The position numbers were made by a program, and so were the translations under genes. Below the pieces are notes generated by a model. It did no database searches, was not told the origin of the DNA, and was given only the letters and a program-made list of their open reading frames with translations. A stretch of DNA of 29,893 nt from Tieghemiomyces parasiticus (lineage: Eukaryota; Kickxellomycota; Dimargaritomycetes; Dimargaritales; Dimargaritaceae). Position 1 is the stretch's first letter. The number at the start of each line of letters is the position of its first letter. The stretch is taken from NCBI GenBank assembly GCA_027575765.1, contig JANBPT010000577.1:1-29893 (forward strand). The letters run 5' to 3'. Of this stretch, positions 11,067 to 20,912 are shown in pieces.

Positions 11067-11621
11067 CTAGGCCATTTCAGAGTACGCCGAGCCCCGTATG
11101 GTCATCCGACGCAAAGATCGGTACATAAGCAAGAGGATGACGCTCAGGGCCAGCGCAAAGGCCGCGATAATGAGGCCGTTGATGAGGGCGCCGGCCACAA
11201 GTCGACAAATCATATCCTCCCCGGCGTCGGCGAGTGGCCCCAGCTCGCTGCATCGCAAGACGGGAAACCACACGAGACAGATGGCGACGGCCACACCCAC
11301 CCAGGCCAGTGAGAGTAGGCCAGTGATGAGGCACTCGATCAGGGGGTGTTCGGTCCACAGCAGCCAGTGTACGTTACGTTGCACGGCCACCTTCTGCGCG
11401 AATGGGAGGAACCCGCCCACCCAGACGAATGTAAGCAGACTGATGCCCAGGGCGAGGTTGAGCGTCCCCGCCGTAAACATCATGCCGAACAGGCTAAAGT
11501 ATCGGTATATGGCCACAATAAACCCTACCTCAATGGCGCTACCCAGGACCATCCCGGCGTATAGCACCCGCTTGGTAGTGAGGATCGGCTTGGAGTTCTT
11601 GATAGTGGTCGGGGCCGACAT
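11067..11621 (-). CDS. Four-helix integral membrane protein, possibly MARVEL-like
   Basis: A single-exon frame of 184 residues starts with ATG in the context TTTAACATGTCGG after a pyrimidine-rich leader. Four hydrophobic helices are visible at about residues 19-41, 46-74, 93-120 and 141-167, each long enough to span a membrane. The first loop is short and the N-terminus is hydrophilic (MSAPTTIKNSKPILTTKR). A positively charged tail follows the last helix (YRSLRRMTIRG), suggesting that both ends face the cytosol. Size, four helices and glycine-rich helix faces recall fungal MARVEL-domain proteins of vesicle and plasma-membrane domains. No diagnostic motif proves this, and other small four-helix families fit equally. 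Hydrophobic periodicity, length and start context make a real gene likely; the function is unknown. Confidence 0.75.
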   Translation of the reverse strand: MSAPTTIKNSKPILTTKRVLYAGMVLGSAIEVGFIVAIYRYFSLFGMMFTAGTLNLALGISLLTFVWVGGFLPFAQKVAVQRNVHWLLWTEHPLIECLITGLLSLAWVGVAVAICLVWFPVLRCSELGPLADAGEDMICRLVAGALINGLIIAAFALALSVILLLMYRSLRRMTIRGSAYSEMA

Positions 11622-13305
11622 GTTAAAGATGAGAGGGTGTGATATGAAAACAGCTATACGAAGGCAGGTAATTCACGAGTGGGTCCGAGAAGCCCAAGCG
11701 ATGCGAGACGGTGGAGTGAGGTTTCTGGGCCCTACAGAGGGGGAAAGGGCTTAGAGGTGTGGGTGGAAAAGTAACTTCGGCGTAATGCTAGCGGAGATGT
11801 GAGAAAGGACAAGGTGGCGCTAAAGATGCCCTGTGGTCGATAGAGGTGTGCATTAAAAATTGACAGGCGACTAGAGAGCGGCGGAAAGGGGATCGAAACT
11901 AAAGCGGTCGCGCAGCAACTGGGTTTTAGAGTCTATTGTGGAGGGGGGAAGGAGAGTGGATCTAGATTGGCGGTGGGCAAGACAGGTCAACCGCTCGATA
12001 TGGTCAGTTACAGTGTTGATATCAATAAGGGAGTGATAGTTCAGAGGCTTCTCCCAAACACATGGAAAGGTGTCAGGATGGCTGAGAAGTGAGTGCCAGT
12101 GTTGAAGGTGAGAAGCGCTAACGACTGAAAAACAAGAATACAAAGGGAGGGGGGGCAGTGCGCGAGGACCGACAAGGGACTATATACGTTGAAGCCAACG
12201 TGACACCACCAACACGACGGATAACCCCCCACTAGAGCTGGGCTCGAGGTTAGGCTGAAGCTCGCGTGGTTTGGAAAGGAGCAAATAGGAAGCGCTTCTG
12301 ACTTTTGAAACCGAAAATGTCAAGGGGATAGGTGAGAGTGGCGAGTAGGCGTACGTTGGGGCTGACAATGACGAGGAGACAAAGGTGTAAAGGGGAAGGC
12401 TGGTGAAGGTTACGGCTGTCAGGTTACTTCGGGTGTAAGTTGGGATAGTGTGGTACGGCAAGAGGGTGGGGGAAGTCGGCTCTGTCGCGCTCTTTACCCT
12501 GTTTCCATTGGCACGCCGGAAGGGTTAGGAGGATCAGGGTGAGAAGTTGGCTGCGCTTTGAAGAGGATAGATGACAGTTGTGCCACGCTCTCGCGTCCGT
12601 GGTACGACACAGGTTAGCTAATTAGAGATCACATCTCTCGCCCTGCACCCGCCGGGGCCGCTATACCTGGAGGAATAGTCGCGGCTGGATTAGAGCTGGA
12701 TACCAAGATGTATCCTGTCCGCCGCGTCGACCCCCAACCAGCCATCCTAAATTGCAAGTCAAACGCTGGATACTGCTGTAAAAACCAAGGCACGGTTGAA
12801 GCCACAGACGTACACCCATGGGCAGCTGTCGGGGTTTATACTGTAATGCTGGCACAATCTAGTGGAAAGTAGTAGCATCGATCTCTCTCTCCCTCCCTCT
12901 GAGGCCCATGGGGACAGTTCAATAATTAGCCACCGGCCGCGGATATCATTTGAGGGCGAAGACAGAAGCGAGCCTACGCAGGTTGACGACACCAGCCTCC
13001 CACACGGGAGAGATCACGAGCTTGCTGTTTGTCGCAGGTGTCTGCCGCTGTATAACCCACCAGGTTGTACACGCCCTCCCTCGTCCTGGCGGCTTTTGAG
13101 TGTGCGAGAGGAGGAGTAGGGTGATGTGTGAGAGTTCCCCTTCTCTGCACAGTCATCTGGCAAGCACGGTAGGTGCTCGTCAGGCGCAAGCGCGTGTGTG
13201 CTGGAAGGCCAGTTTGGTATCTGACGCCAGGTCAAGCCGACCATGTAAGGTAAGGATGGGCTATTGACAAGGGTCATGGCTGCAAAATACACACACCGGC
13301 CATGG

Positions 13306-13380
13306 TTCTGAAAATATACGGCAATTCCCGGCTTTCTGGCATGGAATTCTGATGAAAGCCGCCCCTTCTGAAAATCACGG
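13306..13380. repeat. Short direct repeat flanking an 8-bp perfect hairpin
   Basis: TTCTGAAAAT occurs at 13306-13315 and again at 13366-13375, exactly 60 nt apart. A third TTCTGA lies between them at 13347-13352. Between the copies, CGGCTTTC (13329-13336) is the exact inverted complement of GAAAGCCG (13354-13361), with a 17-nt loop. TGATGA- and CTGA-like boxes also occur in the area. The repeats are seen directly; any RNA or regulatory role is inference. Confidence 0.5.
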
Positions 13381-13642
13381 TCGGCAGCGGCTCTGTGATG
13401 AATGGCGCGGGTGGGCTTCGCAGCTGATTAGACCACCGACGCTCTCTAAAGTATCAGAGCAACTTCGTGTACTGGGCCATTAAGATTTTGACTCCCCCAA
13501 AGCGGGATATGGGAATTGTGGTGTCCGAGGCGCTTTCTCACTCTCCCATAAGGTACTATTTCCCTGATCAAAATGACCTCTCTCATATACCATTTTGGTC
13601 GACTATCTTCAGCGTCTGCCACATTTGGGTGACGGGATACGC

Positions 13643-13648
13643 TTTATT
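13643..13648 (-). terminator. Likely poly(A) signal of the Asterix gene
   Basis: Plus-strand TTTATT gives a minus-strand AATAAA about 103 nt downstream of the Asterix stop codon, a plausible position for a cleavage/polyadenylation signal. It was called on motif and distance only. Confidence 0.45.
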
Positions 13649-13750
13649 ACATATGGAGATGCTGGCCGCCAACCGCAGTATTCAGAGTTGGTCGGTTAAC
13701 TATGCTAAGCGGAGCTTGGCCCTACCTCAGCTTCTCGCCTCGCGCCTGCA

Positions 13751-14101
13751 TCAGTTGCCGTTTAGGACAGTCTCCTTACGGAGAAATTGGGCGACCATGG
13801 GGGCGTAGGTCGAGACAAGGCCCATGACGGCGAAGCTGACGCTGGACATGGTGGTGGTGTTCTTGGAGGGGTCGGCGGTGAGCGGGCGGCGGTGGAGGTA
13901 CCCGAGGATGGAGGCGAAGAGGGATAACCAGGACGACCACCGTATCCGAAGGACCACGCCGACCACGGCACCGATGAGTGCCACGAAGTTGTAAATGTCG
14001 ACCAAGAGATCACCGCTGTGCGCCCGCATCTCCGCGCTGATGTAGAAGGGTGTCACCTGTTGGGGCTGGCGAGGATCGCCCTGGGTCTTGATGATAGCCA
14101 T
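13751..14101 (-). CDS. Asterix family protein (PAT complex subunit, ER membrane)
   Basis: An intronless frame encodes 116 residues, close to the ~106 of human Asterix (WDR83OS/CGI-140, UPF0139 family). The family N-terminus is visible as DPRQPQQVTPF (residues 9-19). It is followed by an acidic position before the first helix (LLVDIYNFVALIGAVVGVVL), the conserved basic-Trp turn RIRWSSWLSLFASI (52-65), and a third helix (about 84-106) with VSFAVMGLVSTYAPM. Three membrane segments fit the family. In animals Asterix pairs with CCDC47 in the PAT complex, which shields polar transmembrane helices during multipass protein insertion at the ER. The fungal role is assumed by homology. The ATG at 14101 directly precedes the family motif. 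The gene is divergent from the phosphatase gene, sharing a 391-bp promoter region. Confidence 0.88.
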   Translation of the reverse strand: MAIIKTQGDPRQPQQVTPFYISAEMRAHSGDLLVDIYNFVALIGAVVGVVLRIRWSSWLSLFASILGYLHRRPLTADPSKNTTTMSSVSFAVMGLVSTYAPMVAQFLRKETVLNGN

Positions 14102-14492
14102 GGCGAGGTTGGGTAAGGTACCGAAGCAAAGGGGGGAATTGAGTAAGAGATGTCAAGTACGGAATTCGTGGGCTAAGTAGCTAGGGCAAACTAGGCTAGA
14201 TGCAGCCAGGGTCCAAACTGCCATGCATTTCCCGCGTAGTTGCATGGTACAGTAGTGAAACCCGCGAGTACCCTGGCTCTCACCCTGAGGGCTGCATCCC
14301 CGGCCGTCCTGCCACTTCCAACCACCTAGGGTCCCGCTAGACCTGTCCGTCCTACGCTGGGCTTGGTGGGTGGAGGGAGGGGGGTTAGGGGCACGTTTTC
14401 TGTTAGCCCACTACTACTAGCTTCCATCGGATTGAGACATCCGACTTCGTCCTCATTGCCCCCTAACACCCTGACCACCTCACCAACTCGGT
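14102..14492. promoter_or_regulatory. Divergent promoter region between Asterix and the phosphatase gene
   Basis: The 391 bp between two outward-facing start codons must hold both promoters and 5' leaders. The half nearer the phosphatase gene (14310-14490) is C/T-rich in the direction of its transcription. No TATA box or known factor site stands out, and I see no coding frame of note. Confidence 0.55.
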
Positions 14493-15698
14493 ATGCCCGC
14501 CAAAACAAGCGTCCTTTTCGTATGCCTCGGTAGGTACTTATACAACGCACATGTCCGGCCCTGCCTGTGATTCCGGTTGACTTCATGCTGCTCGGGTAAT
14601 AATCGAACCCGTCCATTCGGTAAAAGAGGTCACCCAGTCTGCCTAGCAACCACACCAGCCTCGAAAAACTCCAGCTAACCCTCTTTGTTTAATTTGCATC
14701 ATTCGGTCGTCGTCACTCCCACTTCACGCCCTAGGCAATATCTGCCGGTCGCCGATGGCTGAGGCGGTATTTACGCATCATGTCCAGCAACGCGCTCTTT
14801 CTGATCAATTCTACGTGGATAGTGCTGGCACCAACAGTTTCCATGTATGTGGTCGATAAATTGGTCCGAATTCCCTTCTACTGTTGGATCAGCCGGAATA
14901 CCGGTATTCGAGAGGGCGATGAGGTTTATGAGTTCCAGCCCGCAGCGACTAATAAGTTGGCGATCACGACTTAACCAACAAGCCACTCACCACTGTATTC
15001 ATCACAATCATTATCTCGCCCGTTAGGCTGGCGATACGCCGGACAGCCGATCCGTACAAACCTGTATCAAGAATGGCGTGAAGGTCAACCACTTGGCCCG
15101 CCAGGTGCGTACTGCCCACGAACTAAGTTGGCGCCCAAAACAAAACCCGCTAGTGATATACTGGATCGACGGACTACCTGGACCGTACTGCTAACCCACG
15201 CCGGCGCTTTTGGTTTCACACTCTCACTTATCTCCCCTTTTTAAACGGCCCCGCGGCAGGTAACACCCGAAGACTTCCGCCGTTTCGACTATATCCTCTG
15301 CATGGACGAATCCAACTTGGCAAACCTAAACAAAGTGAAGCCCAAGGGCAGTCGGGCCCAGAGTAAGTATTACAGCGGCGATTGCTCTGGACCTGCAGTG
15401 CGCTCGCTGTTGGGTAGCTGACTAGACTAGAACGAGCACATATGTCTCGCTGGTTTGAATCCCTGGCCGGGTAAGCTGACCGCCGCTTCATTTTAACCTA
15501 GTTGCCAATCCCACCAACTGCACTGTCTTGTGTCCTCTCGTCATTCAAATAGTCAAGTTGTTTGGCTCGTATGATCCGCAGGGCGATAAGATCATTCGGG
15601 ACCCATACTATGGTGGGCAGTCAGGCTTCGACCGCAACTTTGCGCAGGTCACACGCTGCACCCAGGCGTTCCTGGACGAACTGGGCCATAAGCAATAA
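14493..15698 (+). CDS. ltp1: Low-molecular-weight protein tyrosine phosphatase
   Basis: Five exons, 14493-14529, 14735-14844, 15027-15104, 15260-15362 and 15553-15698, keep phase throughout and encode 157 residues, the usual size. The N-terminal P-loop CLGNICRS carries the nucleophile Cys11 and Arg17 (C-X5-R). PMAEAVF and DSAGTNSFH follow, then AGDTPDSRS, HLARQ and FDYILCMDESNL. The general acid is Asp126 in DPYYGG near the C-terminus. The enzyme hydrolyses phosphotyrosine in cytosolic proteins through a cysteinyl-phosphate intermediate; the yeast equivalent is Ltp1 (fission yeast Stp1). The first exon is only 37 nt and ends within the P-loop. Donors are varied (GTAGGT, GTATGT, GTGCGT, GTAAGT). 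The start ATG sits four codons before the core beta strand, as is usual for the family. Confidence 0.95.
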
Positions 15699-15782
15699 GC
15701 ACCAAGATAATGCGACGCTCCCGAATCATACATTGTAAAGTTGACCAGTCTCCTAAACCCTTTGGTTTTACCGACTATACTT

Positions 15783-15788
15783 ATTAAA
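15783..15788 (+). terminator. Candidate poly(A) signal of the phosphatase gene
   Basis: ATTAAA lies 85 nt past the stop. Further candidates on the same strand are ATTAAA at 15891-15896 and AATAAA at 15957-15962. Use of the last would place the transcript end inside the convergent HSF-like gene. Confidence 0.4.
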
Positions 15789-15863
15789 TTACCTATACTG
15801 TTCACAGGGGCTATTGTACAAGTATGGGAAATTATACGATTTACTCAGGAATCGAATACCGTT

Positions 15864-15869
15864 TTATTA
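15864..15869 (-). terminator. Candidate poly(A) signal of the HSF-like gene
   Basis: Plus-strand TTTATT gives AATAAA on the minus strand, about 102 nt downstream of the HSF-like stop codon, a normal distance for a 3' UTR in a compact genome. Confidence 0.5.
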
Positions 15870-15970
15870 CATGGTAGCCACAAATACAGGATTAAATATT
15901 ATTGTAACGGACAGATCATTAAAGCACAGAAGGACAGATTACACATACAGATCGTGAATAAATCGTTTTT

Positions 15971-17320
15971 TTACATACTATAGTACGTAGCTAGCTCTGA
16001 GTAGTTGACGGCCAGGCCATTGGGTAATACCACCATGTTGGTTACTGGTACCTCAGGGATGGTGGAAGTGGGAACTAAGGCGTGGTTCAGCCCCATGGTA
16101 GAGGAAGCCATTACCATGTGGGGATGAAAAGGTGGACTGGGAGGTTGGGAGGTGGAGGAAAATGGCGAACCTTGGTTTACCGTTGGTTGGTGGTGATGCA
16201 AGTGGGGAGGTAGGCATTGGTGGTGATAAGGGGTAGGGGGCTGAGAAAAATAGGGGTTGGGCACATAGGAAGAGTACGGGGTAGTAGTGGACAGGTCACT
16301 CGTAGGGGTCATGGAGATGGCCATTGGTGATGGGGTATCCAGGCCCAGGGCGAATTGATGTTGGATCTGACCCGTGGGGGTAAATGGTGAGGATGGCAAA
16401 CCAGAGTTCAAATACAGATCCGGCATCTGCAGTGTGGCTATGGTGGCGAAACGTAAGTCAGATAAAAGTGGATAACGGGTTAGCAAACAGCTGAGCTGAC
16501 TACCTCCGCAGCACCTAGTAATATGGACATGTAGTATCTGATACAAACAATTTTAACTAAGGCCGGTCACACTTACGATTCATGTCCGGGCTGGAAGAGA
16601 AGATGGTGGGGGCTGTCTGGACCAGGAGCTGACTTTTGGCCTTCTTGGCCTCCTGCCTCATCTTGGTTTTCCGGTAGTTTCCCAGGTTTTTCACCTGAGA
16701 TAGCAGGTGGGGGGAGCCCCGAATGAAGCAAGGATGAGAGTACCCAGCATTAAGCTTGCCCCTATCCTTGGACTTGCGGTTGTCAATTAGGAGTTTGAAG
16801 TCGTAGCCCTGGTAAAGTGAAAGGTAGAGTATATGCAATAGGATGGGGTAAGTAGATATTCGTAATAACGACCATTTCTCTATATAAAAATAGAGTAGCA
16901 GTACGGATGGATAATGTTCAGATATGTGGGGACATGTACTTACCCGAAGCTGACGTTCAAAGGATTCCTTTTTATCAGTCTTGAAATGATTGGCCAGGAA
17001 AGTGCTATGATTGATTCTACTACGGTCAACACAGAAGCCAGTGCCCTTGTCATTCCACCAGATACAGTCCATGTGCTCCTCTGATTCCAGGATACTGGCC
17101 AAGGGTCATAAAATAGATGCAGATGGCAAAAATGAAAACGAGATTAGTATCGGGAGAGTAGCGAGGTGTGGAAGGCAGATTTCCTGCACAGCTCTAGCCT
17201 ACTACAGCATCACAGCCTAGAGATAAAAGTAACTTACCAGTAGAGCTTTTCTGGGAAGAGAGTTTTGCTTTTCCGACTGGCCAGGGCCTGGCCCTTAGGG
17301 CTAAGGGTGGGGTCGCTCAT
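15971..17320 (-). CDS. Heat-shock-factor-type DNA-binding transcription factor
   Basis: Four exons, 17320-17238, 17094-16944, 16808-16577 and 16437-15971, keep phase and encode 310 residues. Residues about 20-125 are an HSF DNA-binding domain: LFPEKLYCILESEEHMDCIW, then NDKGTGFCVDRSRI, a recognition-helix region ESFERQLRGYDFKLL, and YSHPCFIRGSPHLLSQVKN. A basic segment (YRKTKMRQEAKKAK) follows, which may serve nuclear import. The C-terminal 150 residues are rich in Pro, Ser, Thr, His and Gln, as in activation domains. I see no clear heptad-repeat trimerisation segment. The domain binds DNA as a winged helix-turn-helix, but targets cannot be deduced. In most HSFs the helix reads SFVRQLNMYGF; here four positions differ. 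This fits an HSF-related paralogue rather than the main heat-shock factor. The last acceptor (after 16438) was chosen on phase and a good pyrimidine tract. Confidence 0.87.
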
Positions 17321-18470
17321 GGCCGAAATATGCTTGATGAGGATCACGACTACGAGTGAGGTAGGCGGTGTAAAACCAGACGATGGTAAGGTTGTTGCTG
17401 CTAGTAAGGCTGGGAGAGCTAAACGTATAGGGCTAATTGCGAATCGGGTGCAACAGGGCGATGTGTAGGTCAGACTATGAGGTGTAGCTGGGCATTGGAG
17501 TCAAGGAAAAATGATAGGCTGAAAGAGGAAGAGCTTTATGAGGGAGAAGAAGGGGCACCAGTGGTGACATGCATGTGTAAGTGTGGATAATGCACTGCCA
17601 AATAGTGGGCATGCCAGTCCTACTTATAGTCCCCCAGGGGCTGCACCTTAATGCAAAGAAAGACATGGTTGGCCAAAAAAAAAGGAGGGGAAAGGGATGA
17701 GAAGCTGCATGGGGAGGGTGCAGTTATCTCCATTTCTCCCATTATCTGTCAGCTAAACGGGGTAATGGGTGAATAAAAGGGGTGGAGCGGGGTGGTGATA
17801 CAAGACTGCCCGGCACCCCTACACCCACCTTTCACCACCACAGCTCCCACAAATGAATTATGTGTACGTGCCTTACTCAGTAGCTAAGGCCGAAGGAAAG
17901 TCAACGACTCAGAGTGGTACACAGGCGGATAAGAAGGGGTGGTGGTGGAAGATATTCCCTCATTACTTTTCATTGTCAAGATCTCAACCCTTTTTCACCT
18001 GTACAGTGCGCGCAGGTCCAGCGACTTATTGTGTTCTTTTTTTTCTCCCTGAGCACAGTGGTGTCCAAGGGCACCGAGGGATGCAACTATAAACGGTAGC
18101 ATTAAAGGGGAATGCGAATCGGGAACCATTTGTCGAGTGAGGGAAGGGGTGATGAAAAAAGAGATGGGGTGCCGGGTAGACTGACTGCTAAGCGAGAGGG
18201 TCGTACTTGTAAACGCAAGCATAATTAACCCAAACATAGTCATATTGCCGAGTAGGTCTTTGCGCACTTTTGTCACCTCACTTTGGTCTCCCTTAGCCTA
18301 CACTTTCCCACTGCCATCGATTTCTTTTCGCCCACACCTACCCCGCCATCATTATCAGCACTTCCCTGCACGGGTTACTCAAATGAGCAGCTTGGGCCAT
18401 TCACAAGTCGACAATTCCGAGGCTTAAATCGTGACGCTAGGTAAAAGGGGACCGTCACCTTTTCATTACC

Positions 18471-18515
18471 GCTGCCATTGCCATTGCCACCGTCGTGTCG
18501 TGTCGTGGTTTTTTT
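18471..18515. repeat. Short tandem repeats (TGCCAT and GTGTC units)
   Basis: Two neighbouring degenerate tandem runs are visible: GCTGCCATTGCCATTGCCA followed by CGTGTCGTGTCGTG. Each has only two to three units, so this is a minor low-complexity patch in the gene-free block. Confidence 0.5.
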
Positions 18516-20889
18516 GAAGGATGAACACTATCACTCGTCCCTCTCCTCTTCTATTGCTGATGACCTAGGGGGATAGCCAAAACGGGTGATAGTTAACTCA
18601 AAAACCAACTTTAAGGCCCGATGGTGGTGCGATTTTCTCTTCCCTAGCGCGTATGGTGCCTGGGCTGGTCATGGTAATGGCTCAAGGATCCTAGACTTAT
18701 GGCCGGCCAGTCGGCCCTTCACTCCCCGATAATTCCCCACAGTCAGCGACGAAGGATTTCTACTTCTTATTTACTACGTTTTTTCATCACCTAGCTAATA
18801 CAGCGTCCACTCCAAGTTCCTACTGGACAAGCCACTGGCAGTCCGCCCCCTCCCTTTGTAATGCCAACTTAGCCCCGTAAAGGAGGTAGTTTCTATATAG
18901 CTAGCCTAAGGGCATCAGACCGCGGCCCCTTAGATTGCTACCACCGATAAATCGCTCGCCGCCGTCATGCTCGGACTTCAGCCGCTCAGCACTTATGATA
19001 AACAGGCGTGCCTGAGGTTTTGGGGCACTTTCCGGATTAAGTCTTTACCCGTTTTTCCTAGGCGCGGAGAAGGGGGGAAAGATAAGGTCACGCGCGGAAG
19101 CCCCCCTCCCCTCATCACAATTGCTGAAAGCAGCAAGTAGTTATGGACTTGGTTCATCATGCCAGCCCACAACTCTCGTGGACACGTCTTGTCTAAACCC
19201 TCACATGGAGAGTACAGCGCAGGAGGTCACCGGCTGACCAGCACCAGCTCCTTCCTGTTCCCTCACCCAACCAGTAGCCCTACGTGACCTCTCGGTACGA
19301 ACATACTTAGTGATGTCTTTTTAGCAAGGGTGTCGATACCACTCGACCATGCACGCACCTGACCGAGCCTGCCACGATCAAGGTATGGACTTGTGAGCAA
19401 CGCCGCCGGACAACTCTTGATGGGAAACCCCATTCAACAAGGCTGGTACAGATATCGTACCGCCAACCTTATTGCCACTCTTTTCTCGCCTGGGTTCGTT
19501 TGGGAGGGTTCACCACCACTACACCTTGCAATGATCATATTTCCAAGGGCTATATAGTGGGAACCGAGAGAGGTATTTACCACCCAGAGACTCTGGCAGT
19601 ACCTCCGGTGTCGTCTTGCGTATCTAGGGTGCGTTGGGTGAATCTGGAGCAGGGCGGTGATTATTGTTGAGGCTATTAGGGAGGGGAGTCACTTGTCGGT
19701 TACCTACCGGTGATGCCCACAACCCCATAATTTAAGTGCTTTGGCTCAGCCGGGTGGGGTAGAGTGTGGAGGGGAGGGAGGTCAAGATACCCGATGCACG
19801 AAAATCAACTCTACTGCAGTATCGGTTGTGTGAGTTTATGCCCAAATTCCACGACTCTGCTGTCCATTCGCCGACCACTGTAGCATATTCCATAACACTT
19901 GATATGGTCAGATCGACTTCTCTCCACAACTCTACGCGACGATGCGGCCATGGTTTTTCCGACCGGCGCAATGCTTCAAGAATGTGGTAGATGAGTGAGT
20001 GAGGTAGGGAAAGAGCCGAAAGTTTACCAAGCGGTGTAGGCAACCATTATCCTGGACGAACGCTTCGGGTCCGGTTGTTTCGAGTTGAATGTAGCTGAGG
20101 TGGAGGTCCTATGAGCCGTAGTGTTTGTATTTAGTTTATTTAGAGGTTGGGGATCGTGAAGGGGGGGTAGAGTCCCGAGGGGAGTAGTGAACACGACGGG
20201 GTGAAAAAGGGCTCTGTAAGGTAGTGCACTAAGAGAGACGAAAATGGTGGTGGCAAGGGGCAGTGAACGACGGACTCACACTGGACTGGGTGGACCGTGT
20301 AATGGTGGCACTATAGCGTACTCCACTAACATAGCCTATTGTCTTTTTTTATCTTTGCAACGCCGGATGAAGGGTACGAAGGTAGTGCATCAATAAAGCT
20401 CAGCTTTTTTAACTACCCGACAGTCGCCCGGAGGACTGGGTCTTAATAAGGAAGTTTAATACCAATGTAGTGTGGCCTGAAGTGACGCTTAAGTGACGAG
20501 TCGGGCTACACTGGTGCTTCGAGGGGGGTGAGTATTTTTTTACAGGTGTTAGTGCTAAATGTAGTCTCAGATAGGACTTGGGTTGTACGCAGAGCCAGGT
20601 CTAGCCCGTCACCATGGCGGTCGAGGTGCGGTGGAGGGCGGACCACGATGAGAAGATCTGGTAATAAGTTATTTGAAGGTAGATAGGTTGTCAAATAATA
20701 ATCTTCGCTGAACCGAATGGCTTTATAGGGTGGGCGAATTCGACCCATGTCTGTTTTGGGTGCGGTTTTGTGATGTACATTAACAAAAGGACCATCGTTT
20801 CCGACCAGCCCGCCCGCCTAAATATCCATTCTATGTAGGAAATTCTCCTCAAAAACCGAAGCCTGTCCAAATATACTATACATCGAACT

Positions 20890-20912
20890 AACGCGCCCTA
20901 AGGACGCGCGTT
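20890..20912. repeat. GC-rich perfect inverted repeat (hairpin)
   Basis: AACGCGC (20890-20896) is the exact reverse complement of GCGCGTT (20906-20912), with a 9-nt loop CCTAAGGAC. It is a short perfect stem within the gene-free block. No U-rich tail or promoter context shows what it might do. Confidence 0.5.

Larger units (their letters stand above)
11622..13750. other. Intergenic region with C/T-rich minus-strand leader and a repeat/hairpin cluster
   Basis: About 2.1 kb separates the membrane protein start from the Asterix stop. From about 11690 to 12570 the plus strand is purine-rich, so the minus strand carries a long C/T-rich leader upstream of the membrane protein gene. The overlapping minus-strand frames there are pyrimidine-driven and lack any domain. 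A repeat and hairpin cluster occupies 13301-13430 (listed separately). The 113-codon plus-strand frame at 13467-13808 runs into the Asterix gene and is not supported. Confidence 0.5.
15699..15970. other. AT-rich shared 3' region of two convergent genes
   Basis: The 272 bp between the phosphatase stop and the HSF-like stop is clearly more AT-rich than its surroundings. It carries poly(A)-type hexamers for both strands: ATTAAA at 15783-15788 and 15891-15896 and AATAAA at 15957-15962 on the plus strand, and AATAAA at 15864-15869 on the minus strand. The plus-strand ORF through it looks like chance in a UTR. Confidence 0.6.

Noticed and set aside
11871..12461. Minus-strand frames upstream of the membrane protein gene
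   Set aside because: They follow from strand-asymmetric pyrimidine richness (Ser/Pro/Leu-rich translation), better explained as leader or promoter sequence.
13467..13808. 113-codon plus frame
   Set aside because: It has no recognised domain and runs antisense into the well-supported Asterix gene.
15741..15983. 80-codon plus frame downstream of the phosphatase gene
   Set aside because: It lies in an AT-rich 3' UTR with poly(A) hexamers for both flanking genes and has no domain.
17853..18092. 79-codon plus frame with ATG in a good context and an acceptor-like T-rich CAG near 18058
   Set aside because: No donor partner gives a sensible spliced product, and the sequence matches nothing I know.
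19732..20043. 103-codon minus frame with protein-like composition, after a minus-strand C/T-rich tract
   Set aside because: It begins at TTG rather than ATG. A hypothetical short upstream exon could be drawn only with an intron of about 55 nt, far shorter than all others here, and no family is recognised.
20506..20748. 80-codon minus frame starting with ATG
   Set aside because: One such frame is expected by chance in 11 kb, and I recognise no family or splice partners.
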